From positions 372,001 through 436,000 of the forward strand of contig NZ_JAHBOI010000001.1 of NCBI RefSeq assembly GCF_018531425.1: a DNA stretch of 64,000 bases. The letters are read 5' to 3'. The notes under the pieces were generated by a model. That model saw only the letters and a program-made list of their open reading frames with translations, had not been told where the DNA came from and searched no databases. The translations under genes and the position numbers were made by a program. The stretch is from Paenarthrobacter sp. DKR-5 (lineage in GTDB: Bacteria > Actinomycetota > Actinomycetes > Actinomycetales > Micrococcaceae). The number at the start of each line of letters is the position of its first letter. Positions within the stretch are counted from its first letter, which is position 1. Positions 8,565-19,218 of this stretch are shown piece by piece.

Positions 8565-9140
8565 CTACGCGAGCCATCCCGGCAGCAGCGAGAGCAGGAC
8601 CGGCACCACGCCGAGGCAGATGAAGGCGGGGAGGGCGCACAGGCCGAGCGGGAGCACCAGCTGGACGCCGAGGGCTGCGGCGCGGCGTTCGGCCTCCCGC
8701 TGGCGCCGGCGGCGGACCCGCGCCGCTTCCGAATAGAGGAGGGAGGCCGACGGCGCTCCGGTCGCGGCGGCAAAGCCAAGGGCATCGCGGAAGACCCGCA
8801 GTTCCGGGACGGACCGGCCCAGCGCGGCCCAGGCCGCGTCCCAGTCCAGCCCGATCGCCAGCGCGGCCGCAACCGAACGCAGCGGTTCCGCCCACGGCCG
8901 CGCTGCGACGTCGGCGAGGATGCCCAGGATCCTTGACAGCGGCGCCCCGGACTCGAGCATCGCCCCCGCAAGCTCCAGCAACAGTGCCGGGTCACTGATC
9001 CCGTCTTCCTGCGGGATGCTTGCCGCAGCCGCGGGCGCACCCGCGGCGCAGCGCGCAGCGAGGACCGCCGGCAGGCGCGGGGACCGGATGAGCAGGGCGG
9101 CTGCGGCGGCGAGCAGAAAGGGGAACAGCAGCGCCGGCAT
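8565..9140 (-). CDS. tadC: Type II secretion F-family protein, TadC-like
   Basis: 191 residues. The ATG at 9140 overlaps the TGA of the preceding gene by one base. The sequence starts with a membrane helix (PALLFPFLLAAAAALLI), has a cytoplasmic helical F domain (LLLELAGAMLESGAPLSRILGILADV) and ends with two hydrophobic segments (GVQLVLPLGLCALPAFICLG, VVPVLLSLLPGWLA). This is the T2SSF/GspF fold that forms the inner-membrane platform with TadB. It is somewhat short, as usual for actinobacterial versions. Confidence 0.85.
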   Translation of the reverse strand: MPALLFPFLLAAAAALLIRSPRLPAVLAARCAAGAPAAAASIPQEDGISDPALLLELAGAMLESGAPLSRILGILADVAARPWAEPLRSVAAALAIGLDWDAAWAALGRSVPELRVFRDALGFAAATGAPSASLLYSEAARVRRRRQREAERRAAALGVQLVLPLGLCALPAFICLGVVPVLLSLLPGWLA

Positions 9141-9916
9141 CAACGGTTCTTCCCGTTGCCGGCGTGAACGGCGGAGCGCAGCAGGGCGCGGGACCACCAG
9201 CGGGCCGCGCCCATGAGCAACAGTCCCAACGCCAGGGCGGCCCAGCCCGCTGGGCCGCCCAGCAGCACACCCACCGGGTCCAGCCCGAGCGCGGTGGCCA
9301 GGCCCAGGCCCAGCACCGGAAGCCAGGTCAGGATCCGGACCGTTGCCCGGGGCCCGGCCAGCGCCGTGGCGCGGAGCGCTTCCGCGTCGGCCTCCGCCTC
9401 GAGCTGGGCGGCGTAGCGGGCGAGGATGCCGGCCAGCGGGGCGCCGCTGCGCTCCGCCGTCTCAAGGCAGGCCGCAAGGCAGAGCCACTGGGGCGCGCCG
9501 GCGCTGGCGGGCAGGGCGCGGGCGTGCCGACGGAGCGTCTGCGGAACCGACTGGCCGCCGCGGGCCGCATCCGCCGCCGCTGCGAGCATCGCCCTGGTCC
9601 CGTCCGGCGCGGCGCATGCTGACGACGCGCGAGCCGCGTCGGCCCACAGTTCCGCCTGCCCCCGCCCGGCCCGGAGCATCGCCGCGAGCTGCTGGACCAC
9701 GCCCTGCAGGCCGGCGGACGCCCCCTCCTGTCCGGGATCGGACCGGCCGCCCCGCAGCATCCGGCTCCGCACGCCGGCGCCCGGGACCGGGTTCCGGGCT
9801 GGACCTGAACGCGGGTCCCCCCGTCCGCGGACGCGCACCGCCCAGCGGCGGTCCGGCAGGGCAAGCAGTCCGGCGCCAGCTGCCAGCAGGAGCGCGGCCG
9901 CCCAGCCCGGCGTCAT
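9140..9916 (-). CDS. tadB: Type II secretion F-family protein, TadB-like
   Basis: 258 residues from the ATG at 9916, overlapping the tadA stop as ATGA. An N-terminal membrane segment (GWAAALLLAAGAGLLALP) is followed by a basic linker. The F domain (LQGVVQQLAAMLRAGRGQAELWA ... ACLETAERSGAPLAGILARYA) precedes two C-terminal helices (ILTWLPVLGLGLATALGLDP, AGWAALALGLLLMGAARWW). It should pair with TadC as the platform on which the TadA ATPase works. Confidence 0.85.
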   Translation of the reverse strand: MTPGWAAALLLAAGAGLLALPDRRWAVRVRGRGDPRSGPARNPVPGAGVRSRMLRGGRSDPGQEGASAGLQGVVQQLAAMLRAGRGQAELWADAARASSACAAPDGTRAMLAAAADAARGGQSVPQTLRRHARALPASAGAPQWLCLAACLETAERSGAPLAGILARYAAQLEAEADAEALRATALAGPRATVRILTWLPVLGLGLATALGLDPVGVLLGGPAGWAALALGLLLMGAARWWSRALLRSAVHAGNGKNR

Positions 9917-11103
9917 GCCCCCTCCGGTTCCTTCAGACGCCGTTCCAGCGCGTCCCACCCGGGGCCACGTTCCAGCTGGTTCCCGGACCGACGGACCGCG
10001 GTCGCCACCGCTAGGTCCTGTCCCGTGAGTTGCACGGTTCCGATCTCCACGACCCGGCGGCCGGAAACGGTGCGTTCAATGTGCACCACCGCATCCAGCG
10101 CACTGGCCGCCTGAAGGGCCAGCGCCTCGCGTCCGAGCCCGGCGAGCGCGCCGAGAGCCGCCAGCCGGGCCGGCACGGCGGCGCTCGAATTGGCATGGAC
10201 CGTGCCGCAGCCGCCGCTGTGCCCGGTGTTCAGGGCGGTGAGCAGTTCCCGCACTTCGGCCCCGCGGCACTCCCCCACGATCAGGCGGTCCGGGCGCATG
10301 CGCATCGCCTGCCGGACCAGTTCGGCGAGATCGACGGCGCCCTCGCCCTCCACGTTGCGGTACCGGCTCTGCAGCCCGACGACGTGCGGATGAGCCGGGT
10401 TGAGCTCTGCGGAGTCCTCGATCAGCACCAGGCGTTCACTCGGACTGCTCAGCCCCAGCAGCGCGGACAGAAGCGTGGTCTTTCCGGAACCTGTGGCCCC
10501 GCTGACGAGGAAGTTGAGCCGCCGGCGCAGCATCCCCGCCAGCAGGAGTGCCAGGTCGCCGGTGAGCGTGCCGGAGTCCACCAGGCCCTCCAGCGTGAAG
10601 ACGTCTTCCCTACGCACCCGGACCGACAGCAACGTTCCGGACGTTGACACCGGGGGAAGCACGGCATGCACCCGGTAACCGCCCGGCATGCGCACGTCGA
10701 CGCACGGGGCGCCGTCGTCGAGCCGGCGGCCGCCGGAAGCCACCAGCCGAGCAGCCAGGGCCCGTACTTCCCCTTCACCCGCGAATCTCACCGGGGTCCG
10801 TTCAGCGCCCGCTCCGCGGTCCACCCAGACCTCGTCCGGGGCGTTGACGAAAATGTCGGTGACGGAGGGGTCCTTTACCAGTTCCTGCAGCGGTCCGAGG
10901 CCGAGGAGGTCGGCATGGACCCGGTCGACGGCGTCGAGGGCTCCGACCGTGCCCAGCGGCAGCCCGGCAGCCCGGACGGCGGCGGCCACGCGCAGCGGCG
11001 TGACCGGTCCGCCCCCGGCCAGGAGGGATTCGCGCACCGCTTCCAGCCACCGGTCCTCCTCCGGTTCCGGGACGCGGCGCTGGGGCGCCTGATGCCTGCT
11101 CAT
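9913..11103 (-). CDS. tadA: Secretion/pilus ATPase TadA (CpaF-like)
   Basis: 396 residues. It drives Tad pilus assembly by ATP hydrolysis. Visible motifs are the N-terminal segment LGPLQELVKDPSVTDIFVN typical of CpaF, Walker A GATGSGKTT near residue 200, the Asp box region (LVLIEDSAELN), Walker B-like RPDRLIVGECRGAEV, and the His box GHSGGCGTVHANS. Length is normal for the family. The start codon ATG at 11103 overlaps the preceding ssd-like stop (ATGA), and its own stop overlaps tadB. Confidence 0.92.
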   Translation of the reverse strand: MSRHQAPQRRVPEPEEDRWLEAVRESLLAGGGPVTPLRVAAAVRAAGLPLGTVGALDAVDRVHADLLGLGPLQELVKDPSVTDIFVNAPDEVWVDRGAGAERTPVRFAGEGEVRALAARLVASGGRRLDDGAPCVDVRMPGGYRVHAVLPPVSTSGTLLSVRVRREDVFTLEGLVDSGTLTGDLALLLAGMLRRRLNFLVSGATGSGKTTLLSALLGLSSPSERLVLIEDSAELNPAHPHVVGLQSRYRNVEGEGAVDLAELVRQAMRMRPDRLIVGECRGAEVRELLTALNTGHSGGCGTVHANSSAAVPARLAALGALAGLGREALALQAASALDAVVHIERTVSGRRVVEIGTVQLTGQDLAVATAVRRSGNQLERGPGWDALERRLKEPEGA

Positions 11104-12206
11104 GCCGGCCGCCCAAGGTCGAGCGTGGCGAGTACGGCTCCGGTGAACCTCTGGACCGCGCGCCGCCGCCTGAGCTCCAGTATCTGGCCTGCCTCAGTCG
11201 CTGCCGGTGCGGCTCGGACGCCCGCACAATAACCTGCCAGGGGGTGGCCGATCGAGTCGGCGATGAGTTCGGCGTCCAGGCCCGCGCTCAGCGGGCCCCT
11301 GACGATGAGCCCGGTGCGCACCGTCGGGAGCTCGCGCAGTACCTGTGCCGCCGCGACGGCGGCTCGCACCCTCCCGGGGACGACCACGAGGAGGCGGTCG
11401 CAGGAAAAGGCCAGCCGCTCCAGGGCGGCCGCGCTCCGCGCCGCATCGACGACGGTCAGCTCAAAGCCGCGGCGTGCGGCGTCGAGGACACCGGCCAGGA
11501 CCTCCGGCCGCGCCGGGCCGCGCGCCGCACCGCCGCTTCCGGTGCCCCACGAGAGCAGCGAAAATCCCCCGACCATCGGCAGCGAGTCATGGAGCTGCCG
11601 CGGGTCGATGGTGCCGCGCGCCTGAAGGAAGTCCTCCCATCTCAGCCCGGGCAGCTCTTCGGCGGAGAGAGCCAGCTCAAGGCCGCCGCCCCACGGATCC
11701 CCGTCGATCAGCAGGCTCCCGAACCCCTCGGCCGCAGCCCGGGCGGCGAGCCACGCTGCAATCGTGGATGCGCCGGCACCTCCGCAGCCTCCGGTCACGG
11801 CCAGCACCACGCCCGTCGTGTCGGTGTCGCCGCGGCGGCTGAGGAAGTCCGCGAGCCAGCGCGCCCCTTCCGGAAGCACCACCACCCGCTCCGCGCCCAG
11901 CACGGACGCCCGGCTCCACAGAGTACCGGCATCGTCCTCCAGACCCAGGAGCACGCCGGGCGGCCGCCGGTGGGCCGGGAGTTCACGGATGTCCGCCCCC
12001 ACCAGCACCACCCGGCAGCGCTCCCACTCGGCGCCGGCTTGATCCGGTCCGTCGGCCGCCCGCACGGTCACTGACGCTGCCGCCGCGATCCGCTCCACCT
12101 CCTCGACCAACCGGGCCCGGCGCGTCACGAGGAGCACATCGGCAGCCGCCTCGGGGGTCCAGGGGTCGGTTGCAGGCGCCCCACGAGGGCCGCGCTCGTT
12201 CTTCAT
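11100..12206 (-). CDS. ssd: Septum-site determining protein Ssd / CpaE-like P-loop protein
   Basis: 368 residues from the ATG at 12206. The N-terminal ~120 residues resemble a receiver-like domain without an obvious phosphorylation site (VLLVTRRARLVEEVERIAAA). The C-terminal domain is a MinD/ParA-type P-loop ATPase: a deviant Walker A in AVTGGCGGAGASTIAAWLAA, SLLIDGDPWGGGLE as the second nucleotide-binding segment, and DRLLVVVPGRVRAAVAAAQVL. The usual Lys of the deviant Walker A (KGGxGK[ST]) is missing, as is common in actinobacterial Ssd proteins. It is the first gene of the Tad operon and probably positions the machine in the cell. Confidence 0.85.
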   Translation of the reverse strand: MKNERGPRGAPATDPWTPEAAADVLLVTRRARLVEEVERIAAAASVTVRAADGPDQAGAEWERCRVVLVGADIRELPAHRRPPGVLLGLEDDAGTLWSRASVLGAERVVVLPEGARWLADFLSRRGDTDTTGVVLAVTGGCGGAGASTIAAWLAARAAAEGFGSLLIDGDPWGGGLELALSAEELPGLRWEDFLQARGTIDPRQLHDSLPMVGGFSLLSWGTGSGGAARGPARPEVLAGVLDAARRGFELTVVDAARSAAALERLAFSCDRLLVVVPGRVRAAVAAAQVLRELPTVRTGLIVRGPLSAGLDAELIADSIGHPLAGYCAGVRAAPAATEAGQILELRRRRAVQRFTGAVLATLDLGRPA

Positions 12207-12341
12207 CCCCACAGCCTCACCGGCAGAAGTGGCCGGCGGCGAGCCACGCAGGCCCGCATGTGGAGTACCCCGCACGGCGGCGACCGGTGGAGGACAAGCG
12301 GCTGTCCGCTGCACACGGTGCAGCTCGTGCAGAATGAAGCT

Positions 12342-14057
12342 ATGTACATCGTCCTGGGCGCCGCGGATCCCGCGCAGGAGGGTACCGGTTCCCGCGAGGG
12401 CATTTCGCTCCTGCGCACCGACGCGTCCGGAACGCCCGCCGACGGCACCGAGGTCCTTGACCGGGCCACGCTCGCCGGTGCTCTCAGGCGGATCGAGGAG
12501 GCCGAGCACCCGCGCTGGGTGTGGGACCGCACCCGCGACTGGTACCCGGAGCTGCTAGCGGCCGGCGTCGCCGTCGAGCGGTGCCACGACCTGACCCTCT
12601 GCTCGGCCATCCTGCGTTCGTCGGAGTTCACCGCCGGCACCGGATACGCAGCCAACGCCGAACGGCCGGTCATGGACGATCCGCCCCCGCTCCAGGCGCT
12701 GCCCGCACTCCCGGCAGCGCCCGACCAGGACGCGCTCTTCGACGACCCGGCCGGGCCTTCCGGTGCCGACCTCGCCGCGGCGACTGACCTGCTGGAGGAG
12801 CTCCGGCGGCAGCTGGAGGCCGTCAGGCAGTCCACCCACCCGGGCCGCCTGTCGCTGCTGCTCGCGGCCGAATCCGCCGGGGCGCTCATCGCGGCGGAAA
12901 TGCAGCACGCCGGGGTGCCGTGGAGCACCGACGTGCATGAGGCGGTCCTGGAAGAGTACCTCGGAGCGCGTCCGGCCGGCTACCAGCGGCCGGAAAAACT
13001 GGAAGCGCTGGCAGCGGAACTGCGGGCCGTGCTGGGGGCGCCGGCGCTGAACCCGGATTCACCCCAGGAGCTCATGCGTGCGCTGCACCGCGCCGGCATC
13101 GAGGTGAAGACCACCCGCTCCTGGGAGCTGCAGCAGGTCCACCATCCCGCCGTCGCCCCCTTGCTGCGCTACAAGAAACTCTCCCGGCTGCACACCGCGA
13201 ACGGCTGGGCGTGGCTGGACGCGTGGGTGGACGGCGGCCGCTTCCGGCCCGAATACGTGGTCGGCGGCGTGGTCTCCGGGCGCTGGGCCTCCCGCGGCGG
13301 CGGCGCACTGCAGATCCCGCGCCAGATCCGCAGCGCAGCCCGGGCGGACAGGGGCTGGAAGCTCATTGTGGCGGACGCCGCCCAGCTGGAGCCGCGGGTC
13401 CTGGTCGCGCTCGCGCAGGACTCGACCATGGCAGCGGCCGCGCGCGGCAAGGACCTGTACGCCGGCATCGCCGCGCAGGGTTTCGGCGGCGGCGACCGGG
13501 CCAAGGCGAAAGGGGCGCTGCTCGGCGCCATCTACGGTGCCACCACCGGTGAGTCGGGCCGGCTGCTGCCCGAACTGACGCGGACCTACCCGCGGGCCGT
13601 CGGCTATGTTGAGGCCGCCGCCAAGGAAGGTGCGCGCGGCGGGGTGGTTACGACCAGGCTGGGCCGCAGCTGCCCGCCGCCGTCGGAGCGCTGGCGGCAG
13701 GCCCAGCACACGACGTCGGCCGAGGAGCAGCGCCGCGCGGACGCCCTGGCGCGCTCCCGCGGCCGGTTCACGCGCAACTTCGTGGTGCAGGGCTCGGCGG
13801 CGGACTGGGCTGCCTGCTGGCTCGCCGAACTCCGGCGGCGGCTGCGTGCCATGCCGGCCCAGCCCGAGGGCAGGCCCGAGCTGGTGTTCTTCCTGCACGA
13901 CGAAGTGATGGTCCACGCTCCGGAGGAGGCGGTGCCGGCGGTGGTAGAGGCGGTCGAAGCCTCCGCAGCAGCGGCGAAGGAACTGCTCTTCGGGCGTATC
14001 CCGGTGGAATTCCCGGTCAGCGTCGCTGTGGTTGACTCCTACGACCAGGCGAAATAG
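12342..14057 (+). CDS. Family A DNA polymerase (PolA-like, bifunctional exonuclease/polymerase family)
   Basis: 571 residues. The polymerase motifs are clear: motif A VADAAQLEPRVL with the catalytic Asp, motif B RAKAKGALLGAIYG with Lys and Tyr, and motif C FFLHDEVMV with the second catalytic Asp. The N-terminal ~100 residues occupy the place of the 3'-5' exonuclease, but I see no DxE motif there (the equivalent area reads RWVWDRTRDWYPE), so proofreading is doubtful. It is a compact, orphan relative of DNA polymerase I, common in actinobacteria. It lies divergent from the Tad operon and convergent with the NUDIX gene, 2 bp apart. Its cellular role is unknown; lesion or gap repair is plausible, as nth lies nearby. 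Confidence 0.88.
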   Translation: MYIVLGAADPAQEGTGSREGISLLRTDASGTPADGTEVLDRATLAGALRRIEEAEHPRWVWDRTRDWYPELLAAGVAVERCHDLTLCSAILRSSEFTAGTGYAANAERPVMDDPPPLQALPALPAAPDQDALFDDPAGPSGADLAAATDLLEELRRQLEAVRQSTHPGRLSLLLAAESAGALIAAEMQHAGVPWSTDVHEAVLEEYLGARPAGYQRPEKLEALAAELRAVLGAPALNPDSPQELMRALHRAGIEVKTTRSWELQQVHHPAVAPLLRYKKLSRLHTANGWAWLDAWVDGGRFRPEYVVGGVVSGRWASRGGGALQIPRQIRSAARADRGWKLIVADAAQLEPRVLVALAQDSTMAAAARGKDLYAGIAAQGFGGGDRAKAKGALLGAIYGATTGESGRLLPELTRTYPRAVGYVEAAAKEGARGGVVTTRLGRSCPPPSERWRQAQHTTSAEEQRRADALARSRGRFTRNFVVQGSAADWAACWLAELRRRLRAMPAQPEGRPELVFFLHDEVMVHAPEEAVPAVVEAVEASAAAAKELLFGRIPVEFPVSVAVVDSYDQAK

Positions 14058-14059
14058 AC

Positions 14060-14743
14060 CTACAGCGGTGCAGGGATCTTCCGGCTGCTGTCCCAGGGCC
14101 TGGTCCAGCCGAGGTGGTCGAAGAGCTGGTTCAGGACAAGGCCGGTGAAGCCCCACACCACCGCGTCGCTGACGAGGAACGCGGGGCTCTCGTAGCTGCG
14201 CCCGCCCCGTTCGACGACGGCCATCCGGCGCCGCGCCGGGTCCAGCAGATCCCGCACCGGCGCCCGGAACACCCGCGCCGACTCCCCGTAGTCGACGACG
14301 TCGACTGGCGACGGCGACGCCCACCAGCCGAGTACCGGGGTGACCAGGAAGTTGCTGATCGGCACGCCGACCTGCGGCAGTTCACCGAGCACGTCCACAC
14401 CCGAAACGTCCAGTCCTGTTTCCTCCACCGCCTCCCGCAGCGCCGCCCCCACCGGGCCGCCGTCGGACGGGTCGATGCCGCCCCCGGGGAACGCCACCTG
14501 GCCCGGGTGGGAACCGAGCGTGTCGGCGCGCTGGACCAGGAGCAGGTCCAGGTCGGCCGGCACGGGACCGACCTGCGCCACGGAGGGGATGTCGTCCAGG
14601 ACGCCGAAGAGGATCAGCACGGCCGCGCGGCGGGCGGTCGCCGGATCCATCCGGGCCATCCGCCAGTTGATGTCGTCATGCGGCTGCAGATCCCCCCGGG
14701 CGGCCCGGTCGGCCAGCGCGGCGAGCTCGGCCCGCGCTGTCAC
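14060..14743 (-). CDS. NUDIX hydrolase, CoA pyrophosphatase type
   Basis: 227 residues. The GTG at 14743 overlaps the nth TGA (GTGA), so translation is coupled to nth. The NUDIX box is seen as [20 protein letters not shown] followed by EETGLDV, with the preceding [11 protein letters not shown] segment typical of CoA and acyl-CoA pyrophosphatases (NUDT7/NudL group). Such enzymes split CoA into 3'-phospho-AMP and phosphopantetheine. The pairing with nth is widespread in actinobacteria. The exact nucleotide substrate is inferred. Confidence 0.85.
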   Translation of the reverse strand: MTARAELAALADRAARGDLQPHDDINWRMARMDPATARRAAVLILFGVLDDIPSVAQVGPVPADLDLLLVQRADTLGSHPGQVAFPGGGIDPSDGGPVGAALREAVEETGLDVSGVDVLGELPQVGVPISNFLVTPVLGWWASPSPVDVVDYGESARVFRAPVRDLLDPARRRMAVVERGGRSYESPAFLVSDAVVWGFTGLVLNQLFDHLGWTRPWDSSRKIPAPL

Positions 14744-15558
14744 AGCACGCGCCTCTGGAACTCCATCCGAAGCTCGGCCGCGCGCTGCGGATCCGCGAGC
14801 ATCCTGTTGAGAAGATCCTCGTTGCCGGGAGCCATCTCGTACTTGAGCAGCTTCGCGGCCTTGACCGGGTCCGTCTCGCCCTCACCGTAGGAGGGGCAGA
14901 GCGACGCGACCGGGCACACACCGCAGGCGGGCTTGCGGGAGTGGCACACGCGGCGGCCGTGGAAGACCACCCGGTGCGAGAGCATCGTCCAGTCCTTGGG
15001 CTCGAACAGCGCCGCGACGTCGAACTCGATCTTCACCGGATCGTCTGATCCCGTCCAGCCGAAGCGCTTGGCCAGCCGTGCGAAATGGGTGTCTACGGTG
15101 ATCCCGGGCACCCCGAAGGCATTGCCCAGGACCACGTTCGCGGTCTTGCGCCCGACGCCGGGAAGGGTCACCAGATCCTCGAGCTTGCCCGGCACCGCGC
15201 CGTCGAACTCGTCAACGATGCGGTTGGCCAGCGCCAGCAGGCTCCTGGCCTTGGCTCGGAAGAACCCGGTGGGCTGGATCATGGTTTCAAGTTCCGCCGG
15301 GTCCGCGTCCGCGAGCGCCCTGGCATCCGGGTACCGGGCGAAGAGGCCCGGCGTGACCATGTTGACGCGCACATCCGTGGTCTGCGCCGAGAGCACGGTG
15401 GCCACCAGCAGCTCGTACGGGTTTCGGAAGTCCAGTTCGGCGTGCGCGTAGGGGTAGGCCTCAGCGAGCAGCCGGTTGATTTTCCGCGCCTTCCGCTTCA
15501 GCGCCAGCGACGGAGCCCCGGCTCCTTCGGCGGGGGCGGGACCGGGGTTCTTCGCCAC
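14740..15558 (-). CDS. nth: Endonuclease III (DNA glycosylase/AP lyase)
   Basis: 272 residues from a GTG at 15558. It removes oxidised pyrimidines and cuts the backbone in base excision repair. The helix-hairpin-helix is [14 protein letters not shown], which provides the catalytic Lys in the GRKTA helix. The catalytic Asp lies in [12 protein letters not shown], and the iron-sulfur cluster ligands are C-x6-C-x2-C-x5-C in [18 protein letters not shown] ~30-residue basic N-terminal extension and a ~40-residue C-terminal tail exceed the E. coli length, as usual in actinobacteria. It follows the membrane-protein gene by 2 bp. Confidence 0.95.
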   Translation of the reverse strand: MAKNPGPAPAEGAGAPSLALKRKARKINRLLAEAYPYAHAELDFRNPYELLVATVLSAQTTDVRVNMVTPGLFARYPDARALADADPAELETMIQPTGFFRAKARSLLALANRIVDEFDGAVPGKLEDLVTLPGVGRKTANVVLGNAFGVPGITVDTHFARLAKRFGWTGSDDPVKIEFDVAALFEPKDWTMLSHRVVFHGRRVCHSRKPACGVCPVASLCPSYGEGETDPVKAAKLLKYEMAPGNEDLLNRMLADPQRAAELRMEFQRRVL

Positions 15559-15560
15559 GG

Positions 15561-16913
15561 TCAGGCTCGTTCGATGTTGCGCAGGTCGCGCAGCACTCCG
15601 ACCTGCCCGTCGGTGTTCTGGACCAGGAACTCGTGTCCGCGGTCCTGCAGGGCCAGCACCCAGGCGCCCGGCTCGATCGTGAAGAGGTAGGAGCCGCTGC
15701 GCTCGTCGACGATCGGCCGGCTCTGGCCGACGGCGAACCAGAACGCTTCATAGGTCGGTTCCGCTGCCTTGGCGGACGGGTCCACGGTCGCTCCGATGCT
15801 CGTCGCCCGGGCGTGGCCTGCTTCGGCCTGCGCAGCCGCAGCCGGCACAGTGCCGATAGCCGCAGTGGGGACATCCGCTCCGGCAGTGGGCCGAGCGGCC
15901 TGTTCCTCCGAGGGTGCTTCCGCCGGTGCTCCGGCGGCCGGAGCACCGGCAGCGGTCCCGGCCCCGGTCGCCGCCGGAGCCGCAGTCCCGGCGGAAGGGA
16001 AGGCCTGCGTCGCCGGCGCGCCGGACGCGGACGGCTCGGGAGCCGGAGCCGCCGCGGTTGCTCCGGCCGGCGCCTGGCCGGCCTCGGGCGCCTGGCCAGC
16101 GACGGGAGCGGCACCCGCGGGGGAAGCACCTGCCGCAGCGGCGGCACCTGCCGCGGGGGCGGCACCCGCGGCGGACGGGGCATGCTGGGCCGATTCGGGC
16201 CGGTAGGCGGTGGCCCCGGAGAAGCGGGGAGCCGGGGCGTTGTGCCCGGACAGCGCCCCGCCGTGGGCGGCGGCACCCGCGCCCGCACCCTGGGCGGGGG
16301 CACCCTGAGCAGCCTGGCCCTGCGCGGGCTTCGCCGGCGCCGGTCGGGCGGCCGGGGCGACGGCGTCGCGGGCCATCGCATGGGCGGGTGCCTCGGGCCG
16401 GTCGGCAAACTCACCCGCGAAGAACGGCAGCATCGGCGCGAAGGTCGTAGCCGCCAGGAATCCAAGGGATCCGATCAGGGCAATCAGGAAGCCCCACGAG
16501 AAGGAGGAGACGGTGCCAACGAAGAAGAACGCGCCGGACACCACGGCGACCACCGAGCCGAACTGGTCCAGCGACAGCGAGCCGATACGGACACGGGACG
16601 GCGAGAGCCGGCGGAGGGCGAAGAGGGCCGCGACGGCCAGCGGGAACAGGATCCCGACACCGACGAAGTAGAGGCCGCCGGCGCTCCAGAGATTGATGCG
16701 GAAACCGGCCGCCCCGAAGGTCGGCAGGAGCGAACCGATGAACATGACCAGCACCGAGCCGAAGACCACGAGGTCCCGCAGGGTGAAGGGTCCTTGCACT
16801 GCGACGTTGCCGGTCAGCGGCTTGCGGGTGAAGGCGGGACCGGGCTGGCCTTGCTGCTCCGGCTGGCGGGCGATCCCGGGGTGTCCGGGTCCGTCAACGC
16901 GTGGTTCGGTCAT
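15561..16913 (-). CDS. Membrane protein with long Ala/Pro-rich linker
   Basis: 450 residues from the ATG at 16913 with a good Shine-Dalgarno AAGGAG. The N-terminal ~180 residues hold four likely membrane helices ([73 protein letters not shown]). A ~200-residue low-complexity Ala/Pro/Gly segment follows. The C-terminal ~60 residues form a conserved compact domain ([20 protein letters not shown] ... [11 protein letters not shown]). The function is unknown. It lies 2 bp upstream of nth and is likely co-transcribed with nth and the NUDIX gene. Confidence 0.8.
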   Translation of the reverse strand: MTEPRVDGPGHPGIARQPEQQGQPGPAFTRKPLTGNVAVQGPFTLRDLVVFGSVLVMFIGSLLPTFGAAGFRINLWSAGGLYFVGVGILFPLAVAALFALRRLSPSRVRIGSLSLDQFGSVVAVVSGAFFFVGTVSSFSWGFLIALIGSLGFLAATTFAPMLPFFAGEFADRPEAPAHAMARDAVAPAARPAPAKPAQGQAAQGAPAQGAGAGAAAHGGALSGHNAPAPRFSGATAYRPESAQHAPSAAGAAPAAGAAAAAGASPAGAAPVAGQAPEAGQAPAGATAAAPAPEPSASGAPATQAFPSAGTAAPAATGAGTAAGAPAAGAPAEAPSEEQAARPTAGADVPTAAIGTVPAAAAQAEAGHARATSIGATVDPSAKAAEPTYEAFWFAVGQSRPIVDERSGSYLFTIEPGAWVLALQDRGHEFLVQNTDGQVGVLRDLRNIERA

Positions 16914-16929
16914 CTTCGTCTCCTTACAC

Positions 16930-16952
16930 ACGGCGGGCCGCGAACCCGCCGT
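16930..16952 (-). other. Hairpin next to the ribosome site of the membrane-protein gene
   Basis: ACGGCGGG and CCCGCCGT pair perfectly across a 7-nt loop, ending 3 bases from the AAGGAG ribosome site on the minus strand. It could affect translation initiation of the membrane-protein gene, or simply be the remains of an upstream terminator. Confidence 0.35.
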
Positions 16953-17221
16953 CTCGTTAAGTGATCATCCGCCCGGTGCGCCGCCAGGGCGCCCGCGAGC
17001 GGACATCACATTTCCGTATCAGCCTAGCCAACACCGGTGGCCTTCTCTAGCAGGGCCGCCGCTGGGCGCACAGATCGACCCGTTCGCAGTTCGGCCATGT
17101 GATGCGGACCACGCCCGCGCCGCGCAAGGCGCTAATGTGGACAGCGGAACCATGCAGGGCTCCGACCGCACCTTGCCGTGCCGGCGGACCCGGCAGCACC
17201 GCCAAGCCGAAGGGGTTTTGA
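16953..17221 (+). promoter_or_regulatory. acs upstream region with a weak CRP-like site
   Basis: No gene is seen in this gap. It must hold the acs promoter and the promoter of the divergent membrane-protein gene. A partial match to the CRP/GlxR consensus (TGTGA-N6-TCACA) lies at 17098-17113: TGTGA followed by six bases and CCACG. Actinobacterial acs genes are often under CRP/GlxR control, and a CRP-type regulator is encoded at 29132 in this window. The right half-site is poor, so support is weak. Confidence 0.25.
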
Positions 17222-19198
<1,977 letters not shown>

Positions 19199-19218
19199 GC
19201 CCGCTGCGCTGAACCTGC

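Noticed and set aside
17098-17113. Firm CRP/GlxR site at acs
   Set aside because: Only the left half-site TGTGA is good; kept as a weak remark within the upstream region, not as an independent finding.
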